Assembly (NCBI RefSeq): GCF_003286085.1
Contig: NW_020825357.1
Location: forward strand, 186,001 to 250,000
Length of the DNA: 64,000 nt
Direction of reading: 5' to 3'
Source of the DNA: Drosophila persimilis
Taxonomy: Eukaryota; Arthropoda; Insecta; Diptera; Drosophilidae
Under the pieces are notes generated by a model that saw only the letters and a list, made by a program, of their open reading frames with translations, ran no database searches and was not told the DNA's origin. Both the position numbers and the translations under genes were made by a program. Within the stretch, counting starts at the first letter, position 1. The number at the start of each line of letters is the position of its first letter. Of the stretch, positions 13,360 through 23,998 are shown piece after piece.

Positions 13360-13664
13360 GTGGAAACAATTACACACCCGCAGGGAAGAACCTACTGAAG
13401 ACAGTGCTCTTCTCCCGACTGAAACCTTTGCAAATAACCCAGATAAATTCGATATTTCGTGACAAAGAAACTTGGGTCGCAATTGTACGGATCTGCCTTC
13501 ATCGAAATAGCTAAGGTAACATTTTCTTGAGACCCTGAGGCAGAATGGTAGCACGCCCGAAATCCATTACTGATCAAACGATTCTAATCATATATCCTGG
13601 CTTATAGTCCTAATAGATATTTGAATTTTCAAGCTGACTTTTGGCTTAAGAAACACCAAGCTAA

Positions 13665-13688
13665 GAGAGAGAGAGAGAGAGAGAGAGA
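13665..13688. repeat. (GA)n microsatellite
   Basis: An uninterrupted 24-bp AG/GA run. In Drosophila such runs can bind GAGA factor or CLAMP, but no promoter context is visible here. Confidence 0.9.
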
Positions 13689-13975
13689 CTCCACTCCTGA
13701 CCTGATTTTATAAATCATTTCGCATTGACCCAAATTTGGTTGTTTTGTTCCAAAAGTTCCACCACATTAAACTGTACAATTCTGACAGCTCAGTTAGCTG
13801 ATTTATAATAAAAAACCCAGACGACGGCGTATGACTCCGCCGGGGCGGACAGTCAGTAAGATTAATTATGGCATTAATTAACTGACCTGAAAAAACGAAA
13901 GTTTTTGCCATATAAAATTACTCACAAGCAGGAAGATACGGGAATGAGTCGAAATCGAAATGAAAGTGTTTAAGA

Positions 13976-14122
13976 ATGTTACCATATCACTTGGCGAATA
14001 ATGTGTTTCCTTTCCAACCAGATAGTCCCCTAAATACAAAGAAGTGCCCTCTAAATGGGTGGCCTCTTAAGTCTCCTGATCTGAATATTATAGAGAACGT
14101 ATGGGGTTTAGTTTTTTCATAG
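13976..14122 (+). mobile_element. Tc1/mariner transposase fragment
   Basis: A 48-codon open segment encodes WPLKSPDLNIIENVWG near its end, the hallmark of Tc1-family DDE transposases (family form WPAQSPDLNPIENLWG, which includes the third catalytic-region motif). About 20 residues earlier it has FQPDSP, matching the second catalytic motif region FQQDNAP. The segment stops at TAG 14120-14122, about 5 codons after the motif. The usual downstream helix-rich tail is absent or only faintly visible afterwards. No full-length element or terminal inverted repeats were found, so this is a dead fragment. A LINE-like fragment abuts it on the right. Confidence 0.75.
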
Positions 14123-14206
14123 ACCATACCATAAAACTAGGTATTAAAAAAAAAGGATGGGGCTATAGCTACTGAAGCCTTAAGCTCACTAGAGTATTAT
14201 TATCTT

Positions 14207-14494
14207 TTATACTACGTATGTGCAGGGATTTTTGAGTGATCTAGAAAGTTGAGGATTATTTTTGAGTTTTTGTTGGCAGGATTGGAGATGTATTGGGGTC
14301 GGTTTTGTGGAATATTGAGGATCTTTGTAGAGAGAGGGAAGTCTATGGTTGAGTTGTGGCACAGTAGACATGCGTTGGATGATGTTTAATCCATGTAGTG
14401 AGCATTGGGTAACCTGGTGTGACCTATGTAGTCTCAATCTATTTAAGATGGCTTGGTTTCTTCTGTTGAAGATGTTTTTTGATGACTTTTTCAA
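14207..14494 (-). mobile_element. LINE (non-LTR retrotransposon) 3'-end fragment
   Basis: On the - strand a 95-codon frame reads AILNRLRLHRSHQVTQCSLHG, shortened here to its diagnostic core NRLRLHRSH. This resembles the conserved RNase H/tail junction of Jockey- and I-clade LINE ORF2 (NRLRxGHTxLTHxxL). In an adjacent frame the same DNA gives a CLLC pair and then ILNFLDHSKIP, like the typical LINE ORF2 C-terminus. At least one frameshift therefore separates the parts. No reverse transcriptase domain or poly(A) tail is seen. It is a short, old, 5'-truncated copy; clade assignment is uncertain. Confidence 0.5.
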
Positions 14495-17299
14495 GTCTGA
14501 AGGAAAAAAGTCATAAAAGATTCATTAATTCAAAGCTTTGTAAAGATTTTGTCATTTATACTAGTTTTAAGTCCTTGATCAATCAAAGAAAATCCCTTTT
14601 TGCCAAATTTATTCGTTCTTTTATATAAAAAATGGTATATGTATGTATATAGGTATCTAAATATAATCTAGGAATAATGTTGTAATTTATTTCTTTGCCC
14701 AGGAATTTGTTTGGGGAAAGAGAAAAAACACCGAATCGAGTGACTTTCGAGCCGAAAATACAACCGAGAACATTACAATCATTGTTGAAAGCTAATCTTG
14801 TATCGGGCTTTGCCACGATCGTAAATCAATCGAACGGCGGCGGCTGCAGCCGAATGTCCAGCCATATGGAACAACGGTTGTGGGGGTCACTGGGTCTCTG
14901 GTATTGGCTTTTTGTGGTCCCCAGCGACAAGGCGACAATGATCACGTCCAAATGTAAGTACAATTTGCGGTTAAACCAAACAAAAAATAAAACATTAACA
15001 TTTATCAAGCACCGAATGTTTTGCAATAGGAAAAAAACCCCACTTGTAGCTAAAACGGAAAACTAATCAAAGAATCCATTCCAGCCACACTCACCTCACT
15101 GACTCAGCGGCCAACAATGCCGGCCAATTTCCTCTCAGCGCTAATCCGTTCCAGGACATCGTAAAACATCGGGCCATGTCAGATACATCAATTGACTTTA
15201 TGGGGGGGACCTAGGACTACTTTGAGGGATAGACAGACACTGCCGCAGCCGCAGCCGCCTCTATGGTGGGGGACCACAATTAAAAGTTAATGGTCAAGCG
15301 ACACGGTTGATCAGCAAGAAAATTGCATGGCAGCAGAGTATGGCCCGTTGAAGGAACAATGCTCATATGCCCATTTGCCCGTCGGGGCCCAAATATTAAT
15401 CATGTGAGCACTTAATTTGACACTTGGCAATAATGGAAAGCACTGGCTACTGTTTGGGAGGGGGGGGGCGGAGGAGGGAGACTTTGGGGCCGGCACTAAT
15501 CACCTACGGGAACAACTTCAGAGTGGCCTGTCTGTGACCGTGTCTTATTCTCTCCGCTGCCAGCAACTGCCACCTGCCTTACGCAATTAACAGACAGATC
15601 TCGACACACACACACACACGGACACACACGGACACACACGGCCCAACGCACGACAAAAGGTTCATTCCCGCTCTCTCTCTCTCTGTCTCTCTCTCTGTCG
15701 CTCTTTCGAGTAATTACTCAATGCCCCGCCGAACTGGTTCTCTTGTTCTCCGCTGCGTGTGTAAGTCAAGTAGCTCGGCTCAGCCAGATTACAGAAGACA
15801 ACAACGAACGACGAACGACGAACCACGACAGCTATGCAGGCGCACAAGAAGAACAGAAAGATAGGTTGCCTCCCAAATACCCTGCCACGGCTCAATTGGA
15901 ACTCAAAGATAGCTAAACCCCGGCCTTCGAAGCTTGGTTGAGGTTTGCGTAGTACCCTAGTCTTGGGTAGGGTACTGGTAAGCTTTCGAAAGAACCCTTT
16001 CGGTTACAGAGGTTTCCGATAAATATTTATGTGTCATTAGTTGGATGCCCGGGCAGTCATCAGGTGGAAGCATTGAGATGCCTTTTCGTTGTTACTGCTC
16101 TTCGAAAGGTAATTTATTACAAAAAGTGGCTGGGGAAGAGGAGCCCAAGGGGGACACGGGAACAACAGCCACATGCAATTATATATTGTAACAAATAAAT
16201 GAAATCAACTTATGCATTGACGGCAAGTCGTGAAACATTTCAATCCAGGTCCAGAGAGGCTGCGGCTGCGGCTCCTTCATACAAAGGATCTGCATGGTTC
16301 TTACTTTCTTTTGGAACGCAATTGAAGGTTGTTGTGGCCGCCACCTGCTGAGAGAGACCAACGGATTGATGCCCTGCGAAACATATGCCAAATCGATAAC
16401 CTCTAAAGATGCCTAATGGCATACCCATTCCCTCAAGTGGCCATTGGCGTGGCACGGACCAACAGCGCCCCAGACGCGCATCTCATGTGTCACATGCCCA
16501 GACCGATACCGAGACCGAGACGGAGACGGAGACGGAGACCGAGGATGACACATGCCAGCGGATTGTTCAGTCCGCTTAGGGCGGCAGATTAACTTAACTG
16601 TGAACGAACACCCCAGGAATGAAAAAGGGAAAAGAGCAGCCTGCAGCAGAACTGCTGGAATTCTGTGGCTTCCTGGGCTGGTGAAAAATTCTCAAGTGCT
16701 GCCGCTGCCGCTGGAGTGGCTGTCATTTGCTGGCAAGCTGGAATGTGTAAAAAGTCATGCATAAAATTAGTTTCAACTTGGGTGACGATTCCTGCTGTTT
16801 CCCCGATGCCCGGCCTGCTGCCTGCCTGCCTGCCAGCCGCCCGTCCTGATTTATTTTCCACAAATGAATTTTAAACACTTGGGCAACACGTGCGTTCCCG
16901 GAATATTTCCTTCCAAGTGCTCGCTGGCAGTTAAAAAACCATAAAACTATTCCAAATTTTGATGCATATGACAGGTTGAAGTGGGTGAAAGCGGGACACA
17001 TGAAATTGAACACGGAAAATATATTCAAAAAGCAAAAATACATCCCAGATATGGGAAATCAAGATTAGAAACAGCCAAAGAACAGATGTAGTTTCCTTCT
17101 AATTGGTTTAATCTTTGAGACCTTTTCGAATTTCATTTCACATGGACCGACTCAGCTTCTCTTCTCTTTTGGTTGAAGTTTTGCGCCCTCTCTCTCTCTC
17201 TCTCTGGCTCTGCTGAGCTTCGGCTCGTGCTTGGACCGCGCGCTTTCGCGTCTCTCGCTGGAAACGAAAGCTTAGTTCGGCCTGCGCTCTCTTCTGGAA
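14495..17299. other. Non-coding stretch between the two F-box pseudogenes
   Basis: No exon recognised. It contains ACACACGG-type repeats near 15603-15642, CT-rich runs near 15668-15700, GAGACGGAGACC-type repeats near 16509-16545 and CTGCCTGC repeats near 16815-16845. Confidence 0.5.
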
Positions 17300-17324
17300 A
17301 GTTGTGTGCGTTGCTCCTGGAAAA

Positions 17325-18232
17325 GTGGAGCTGCCTTTGGATGTGGCTCGAAAGAGTGCTCGAGATGCTTGATCACAGGGACAGATTGCTCTCCCTCGAA
17401 ACAAATACAAACGCATGTATTTGACTAATGTGTGTGGCCCATGGTCCGATATTGTGGCCATCTGTGGTGCCAACACTTTAGCCCTGGACGATGACCAACT
17501 GAAAATCATTGAGATGCATTGCCCCAATCTTCAAGTCGTGCACTTGGGCTGGAACGATGCAAATTGCGCTGGCATCAGGTCTCTCGCTGGAAACCTTAAC
17601 CCTTTGACAACCGAGCAACCACACCGAATATGTTTAACACGTTGCAGGGACTTCCCCGGCTGAGCAGACTGAGCTTAAGACAGCTTATTTTGGATTTTAT
17701 TCCAGTTCCACAAACCTACAAATTGGTCGACTTGGAAGAGTTGAAAATTACGCCTAAATTTCGTGAGATGTCCCTTGATCTTTTCGAACTGTGTTCCCAT
17801 ATGACATTTAGGTATTCCAGGTAGCAATAGTAGTCCCGAGCTGGTCTTCGTAGGACTGAAAGATTTGAAAATCTGCGGTTATTGCTTTACAATTGACCTA
17901 CTATGCAAATGGATTGCGAAGCATTCGCAGGCATTGGAAAAACTGAAGATGACGAGGGCCCCTCCGAACCGAGATGACTTCCTCGACATTCTCAGGGGCT
18001 GCAAGAAGCTGCGTCATCTCACCATTAAGCTACCAAGACTGCGAAAGATCAAGGAATGAAGAAGAACGGTGTGAGCCCTGACAAGCCTTTGCACGCTTAT
18101 AAGAAAGTGAAGAATGTCAGGCTCAAGGATTTGGTGAGTATTTGGAGTACGATTTTAGGGCATCCTGGGAACTGTTCGATTTACTTGCAGATGGCCGAGA
18201 CCACAAATGCAGAATTATTGCACTTTTGGTGA
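17325..18232 (+). pseudogene. F-box/LRR-like pseudogene (copy 2) with intact-looking last exon
   Basis: Family-like protein segments follow one another in changing frames. First come an F-box-like stretch (ELPLDV, then VLEMLDHRDRLLSL) and DDDQLKIIEMHCPNLQVVHL near 17487-17545, a leucine-rich repeat. Next is GLPRLSRLSLRQLIL near 17647, then ELVFVGLKDLKICGYCF near 17837. After that come DDFLDILRGCKKLRHLTIKL near 17973 and finally NVRLKDL near 18112-18133. About five frame changes are required. The 3' end is well formed: an intron from 18134 (GTGAGT) to 18190 (TTGCAG), then a last exon encoding MAETTNAELLHFW with TGA at 18230-18232, and AATAAA at 18235. F-box/LRR proteins are substrate receptors of SCF E3 ligases. 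The decay argues for a pseudogene; sequencing error or unrecognised introns are alternatives. Confidence 0.6.
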
Positions 18233-18234
18233 AC

Positions 18235-18240
18235 AATAAA
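18235..18240 (+). terminator. Poly(A) signal of F-box copy 2
   Basis: AATAAA lies two bases after the TGA stop of the last exon. It is the canonical cleavage/polyadenylation hexamer. Confidence 0.5.
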
Positions 18241-20960
18241 TATTACTCATAAATTAATTATATTTCTTTCATCTATCCATATCCATCTAGGGAGCACAGA
18301 TATACGCCTGATACCCCAAGAAGTACATGTACAGAACCCTTGAATCTTCAAAAATTAACCCTTGCCTCCCCCTTCCTCTACTGGTGGCCGGAAGCTAGCC
18401 AAGACAATGCTCGGAGTTCTCATAGATGACCCTCCCTGGCAGCAATCGATATTTGTACAATTTGTTAAGCAATTTAATTCTCACACATTTGCTGATTTTT
18501 CCACATTTTCTTAAACAAACAATACGGAGAAGGTGCGGCCCGTCTCCCAGAGGGTATCGGATCGCCTCTTGATCGATCGTCCGTCTGTTCGTTCGTTCGT
18601 TCTGTCTGTCTGCTCCGCAAGTGCTCAGAATGGCGTGAAAACGCTTGTATTTGGTGGGTAAGTTCTCATTTAACAATCGAATGCACATGAGACAAGGGCC
18701 CACAAAGTTCAAGACTTACAAAAATAAAGGGAAAGACACTTCAAACAAATTAATTTGCTCATTGTCATGGCCGAACGGTTTGGTTATTTAGTTTGTTTTT
18801 TTTTTTTGTCTCTTCTGCTGGGTGTGCTTAACCGCAGAGTTTTTGACTTCATGCGAAAGATGATATAACATGAAATTTCTGATTTCCAAAACCCCTTCCC
18901 AATGGCTCGTCTACGTCTTCGTCTTCGTCTTCGTCTTGGCCCATTGCACAGTGGTTAGGCTTCAGTGGCCCACAAATCAACGCTGAGGAACTTGTACTTT
19001 GGGCACATTTAGATCACTTACTGGGGGCTGTCTGCGTGGGAATTTTCGTGGATAGGCAATGGCTTGGAACCTACAAGAGCTGCCAATAGGTTTTCATAAT
19101 TTATATGGTCTGGAGTTCGAGTAGATTTCCATATGAGTGGCAGGTAAATCCTTCCTGCCTTCATTCAAATTTCGGCTTTGTTTTCATGCTGGGCAACCGC
19201 AAAGGATATGCCCACGGGTACTCGACCTGATTTTGGGCCAACTTTCGCTTTTCCGACCGCAGACTGTATGATTAACACCAGGCACTGCCTGGAAGGCAGG
19301 GAAGGATCGCTTCTAGGGATCATTAAGCAATACATAATCCAATTAGCACACAGACCCGGTCCGTCGGTCCCTGTGTGTGTGTGTGTGTGTGAGTGGGTCC
19401 TCCACCTGTTAGGGGCACACACAAAAGGGATGAAGGTTTAATATTTTGTTGAACCAAACGAACCAGAAACATTTCGATGGCGATGAACCTGCTAAGAACT
19501 TGTACAAACAAGTGATCACGATCTGTGTCCATTGTGCAAGGAGACAGGGAAAGGAGGCGGGGCGGGGCTGGGCAGGGCAGGGCAGGGCAGGGCAGGGGAA
19601 GATCAACAACATTTACTTTTACTCTCAATTGTTGTTGTTGATTGATGCCAAGGATGCCAGGACCTTTTCTGATATCTGATCTGATCTCTTTCGGAGATGA
19701 AAGAAATGCCAATTTTACTTAGAAAATGACACGCAAATGGCAAAAGAGATGGAAGAAAAAAAACACACACACACACATAGGAACGAGAATGAATGAGAAT
19801 GAGAATGAGAAAAGGTTTCGTTTCCCTCCCTGGGGACTGGTGAGTGGGGCTGGGGATAATCCCCGGCTGCCTCATCAATATGTCTGCAATTAAGTTGGGC
19901 ACGAATTCGTTATTAGGGGTCAGGGCAATTGATAGCAATAGCAATGCTCGGTGCGATGCGATGCGGTGCATACAAATTGCGTGAGGCACAAAAGCAGATC
20001 TCGGGCACGATCATTACTTGGCCAGGATAACCTGTCCCTCCCTCTCCCTCTCTCTCTCTCTGCAGCCTATGCAGATTTTGAGTGCGAGTGAGCAAGGGTG
20101 TTTGGCATATGGATAGCAATCATTTGTTTACACTGAACAAAATTCAGCTGCTCCACACTCACACACACAGGCACACACAGGCACACACAGGCACACACAC
20201 ACATCATCTCATTAGGTTATTCAATTTCTGAAAGTGTAAGCCTAGATTTCATCTCCCCAATCGGCAACAGTGCACAGTATCGGCGATCGTGGGACAAGGG
20301 ACGCCGTCCCTGGCTTAAACCCTAAGCTGTCATTGTCATCGTCAGAGGACGGACTGACAGTTGCACGATTGTAATTGGCAGTAGGCGCGAATGCAGAACG
20401 CATGAAAAATAGAGGCGTGTGAAAATGATCTACCCCCGATCGCTATGATAACCCCTTCTACGATCGATCGATGCGAATGAACGTGAGAAATCCGTGGCAG
20501 TGGCAGTGGCATGGGCATGGGCAGGGGGGGGCAGGGGAGGGGCAGGCATTTGCACAAGTGAAATGGGGTCGCGTCGCGTCTAGGTCTAGGGTGATCAATG
20601 CTGCGTAAAATTGGATTAGTTCGGGCTCTCACAACGACTCCTCCGACTCCGCTGATGATGATAGGTCCAATTACAGCTGGCAAGCTGGGGACTACCTTTC
20701 GAGATATTTGGATATGAAGGAAAGACTAATTTGGCCCACAAGTAAAGTCCTCACGAGTTGATAGAAAGCTTAGAGGTGGTCTGGATGTCTATTTCTAGAA
20801 GATCTTTTCCATCTGGCCTGATTTTAAACAAAAATCCTTGGGCGCAGTTTTTTCAAGGGCAATTATATCTTTAAAATATCAATTTCTTGTTTATTTTTTG
20901 GAAGCAAAATGTGAGGAATACTTCTTGTATCCTTACAGGGCTTACCTTTAACATAACATC
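18241..20960. other. Non-coding stretch, no gene seen
   Basis: No exon recognised. It contains (GTTC)n near 18588-18602, (CTTCGT)n near 18911-18938, a (TG)n run at 19372-19391, (GGGCA)n at 19570-19598, GAGAATGAGAAT repeats near 19783-19810 and GGCACACACA repeats near 20160-20200. Confidence 0.5.
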
Positions 20961-21176
20961 CTCGCTGTACCCCTCCCTGTACCCCTTCCTGTACTACTCC
21001 CTGTGCTACTCCCTGTATTCCACCCTGTACTCCTTACTGTACTCCCAGTACCCCTTCCAGGACTCCTCCCTGTACCCCTCCCAGGACTCTTCCTTGTGAT
21101 CCTCCCTGTGCTCCTTCCAGGACTCCTCCCTGTACCCCTCCCAGGACTCTTCCTGTACTCCTCCCTGGACTCCCTC
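20961..21176. repeat. Minisatellite, ~12-bp units with a 60-bp higher-order period
   Basis: Variants of CTCCCTGTACCC are repeated about 18 times. A 39-bp block starting TTCCAGGACTCC at 21055 recurs at 21115, giving an exact 60-bp higher-order period (block amplification). No stops occur in some frames, which produces spurious Ser/Pro/Leu-rich open frames on both strands. Confidence 0.85.
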
Positions 21177-22348
21177 GACACCTTGGAGGTTGGAATCGTC
21201 CGCATACATCTCTATAAATGTATTTCATGGAGGGACAAAGGTCACAGGGGTAAAATATTCAAGGGCAAATCAAATATAACCATTTTAGGGGCAGGGCAGA
21301 GATTTTACAGAAAGAACGAAAAGAGACCACGGATGGGGGGATGCAAGAAGGTACCGATTGCGTTCCAAAAACGCGTAAATGTAAGTTTGAAACACAATGC
21401 CCTGCAATCACAAAAATTGCTACAGTGTAAACCACAAAAACTGTTTTGGCGTAGGCTCGGGCAAGAGCGGTGCAAAACGACGGTAGAAAGCGGCGGACAG
21501 CGATCATGCAGATGGAGATGACGATGACGAAGGTAAGCAAAGAATTATTCCCCTTCCTCGAACAGCAAGCAACAAAAAACAACAGCATCGGCAGCAGCAT
21601 CGGCAGCAGAGCGAAGGGAGAGCGAGAGAGAGAGAGAGAGCGGCCAGGGAGATGGAAAGATAAACCAAGCGCAGTTTCGGCTCGCCCCCGTCCACTACTC
21701 GTTCGGCTCTCGGGCAGCGTCGCGCCGAACCGCTGCCAGACACGCCAGACAAGCTGGCGACGCTTGTGAAATTCTCTTTCCTCCGCTGGTACGCACACAC
21801 ACACACACACACAGGCACAGGCACAGGGAGAGAAGAAGTACCACAGAATAGGACCATAAATGCATTTTCAACAAAAGGCAGACCCCAGAAGAGCCAATGA
21901 ACCTAAAGAGCAAAAAAGAAAAGGAAAAAAAGAAGGAAAAAAAAAACGAAATATAAAGAACCAAAGCCCCAAACCAAAGGCCATAAATAAGCCGACTTCG
22001 ACGTCGGCGTCGGCGTCGGCGTCAGCGTCGAAGCCGATGCCGATGCGCATGCGCCGCAGCATTCGGCTGCACTTCAACTTGAGCCATGCTCCACTCCCCG
22101 CTCCGCTCCACCTCCTTACGGCCGAGAGAGCCATCTTAGATGGAGCGAGTGGGTACAGTGAGCATCGGCAGTAGGCCTGCTCTAGCCTGAGACACTGGGC
22201 CTCCAGAAACTAATCAAAAAACCACTCTGGAACGATGGAACTTTGAGAACGGTGTACTTTGGCTTTTATTATTACAATGTTTGGGACCTGGACAGGCGTT
22301 ATGCGGCTAAAACTCACCGAGGAGAGCTGCCGCATGACGCGCGACACT
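21177..22348. other. Non-coding stretch, no gene seen
   Basis: It contains a (GA)n run near 21625-21640, an (AC)n run near 21793-21812, and (GTCGGC)n near 22001-22022. No exon recognised. Confidence 0.5.
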
Positions 22349-22507
22349 TATATCCTCTATGTATCCTCCTCTACAGACCTCCTTGCCGTATTCCAATATC
22401 AAACAGGTGGGAATATCAAGTATATATGTATATATATCCTCTATGTATCCCCTGTATGTAAATCCTCTACAGACCTCTTTGCCGTATTCCAATAGGTCTA
22501 TCAAACT
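22349..22507. repeat. Tandem duplication of ~80 bp
   Basis: Two adjacent copies (about 22349-22432 and 22433-22507) share TATATCCTCTATGTATCC, CTCTACAGACCTC and GCCGTATTCCAATA. They differ by small indels. No family assigned. Confidence 0.8.
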
Positions 22508-23324
22508 CGATAGCTCGTTAGACCCCTTTCATCTGCAGAGTATTTCCGAGTCGTTGCTCAACTCGAGGCTCGGTGATTCGGTCGACTTATGCCTCAGGAA
22601 TTTCTTGAGATCGTACCACCATCCATTTTCTAGTGCAATTTTTCCACTAATGATGACTAATTCACTTGTTGGCGACGTTGCTCGAGTGATTCACGCATTG
22701 GGCAGTGTGCGAGGTGCGAAATTTGAAACGCAGGTGGCCCCCCCCGCCCCAAAGTCACACAAAATTTGTTGCAGCTGTCCATGTAAATAGTGTTTTTTGT
22801 GCTCCCTACTTTTGTGGGCCATAGATCTCTGTGGAATGTGTACACTGTACAGGCATTTTCTGGGGGTGACTTATCAGCGGGACTTATCGCTTGACTTTCG
22901 CCTCGAATTACAATCAAAATCCAATTATAAGTTATCAGTGAGAGTTCCAAAGGCCCGGCCAAAGTTCAGAGACCAGAGGAAATGTTTATTTTTGTTTTCA
23001 GAAAAGTCCCCAAGTCACTTAAATCTCTGGCGGCGGCTGCCGCCTTTCCCGATTTTCCAGCTTGAGGCGCAGTTTCAGCTGTTAATTTGAAAATTAGATA
23101 ATTGAGCCCGCCAGAATCTCAAGATGAAAATGAGGCAGACACAAAACGCTTGACCCAATTCGAGGCCAGAAGAGCCCGCGAGCACCAAGCCCGCATATAA
23201 AAATGAAAGACTTCAGATTACAGGCCTTCGATAATGGATCAAGTGCAGCGAAATATTCAAGAAGGTGCCAAGGAAAGAAGCTGTACACTTGGGATCCCAT
23301 TGAGATCATATTTGCTTAAGAATA
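22508..23324. other. Non-coding stretch, no gene seen
   Basis: Mixed-composition DNA without recognisable exons or repeats. Confidence 0.45.
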
Positions 23325-23998
23325 TCGAAGGGGTATACTATATTTGTGGTGAAAGTGGATGTAATCGTTTCCGAACCCATAAAGTGTATATATTCTTGAA
23401 CAGCATCAAAAGCCAAGTCGAGAGAGCCAAATCTGTCGGTCCCTATGAGCGCCTAGTGCTCAGAGACTAGAGCAACGACAGTGATATGTCACTGTTACAG
23501 AATCTTAGAGAATAACTATATCTTCAAGTCTGTAGAATCGTAGAATCAGATCGTATCATTATTATAGCCAGAATGAAGAAAACCAATTCATTTTCCCCCG
23601 TTCTGTCTCTCTCTCTCTCTAACACACACGTTTCATGGTCGGCTATGCCTATCGCTAAAAGTGAGCGCCTAGATCTCAGAGACTATAAGAGCTAGAGCCA
23701 CCAAATTTGGTATCCACACTCCTGTGATATTAAACTTGCATAAGTGTATATCAAAACATCGCTCCGCCCCCTTCCGCCCCCACAAGGGACGTAGATGCCA
23801 CCACGGGACAACAAAAAACGCAGAATCCTAGAGAATGACTATACCTTCAAGACTGTAGAATCTGGATCAGATCGGGGCACGTTCTGACTGATTTCCTGTC
23901 TCTCTCGCACGCACTTTTCGTCGTTCAATGTTAGCGGCGCCGTCTGGGACGGAGGAGAGCCATATTGTCTGTGTATCGGGTATCGTTTATCTTAAATC
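23325..23998 (+). mobile_element. DINE-1/INE-1-type interspersed repeat (Helitron-related, non-autonomous)
   Basis: The segment opens with a GGGTATACT phrase. It continues with CGTTTCCGACC-like, AAAGTGTATATATTCTTG, ATCAAAAGCC, TATGAGCGCC and CTCAGAGACTATAAGAGCTAG phrases, cited here only in part. These are characteristic of DINE-1/INE-1, the commonest Drosophila interspersed repeat. The CCGCCCCC / CCCCACAA segment at about 23765-23795 is also typical. It ends near a CGGGTAT phrase at about 23977-23985. An internal phrase, GAGAAT(A/G)ACTATA(T/C)CTTCAAG, occurs twice about 320 bp apart. No coding capacity is expected. Ends are approximate. Confidence 0.75.

Noticed and set aside
17578-17647. 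Possible intron in F-box copy 2 (CAGGTCTCT to GTTGCAG)
   Set aside because: Joining the flanks leaves the wrong reading phase, so a frame change by indel fits better than splicing.
18395-18712. 105-codon - strand open frame next to the F-box pseudogene
   Set aside because: It passes through a (GTTC)n microsatellite and has no recognisable motif.
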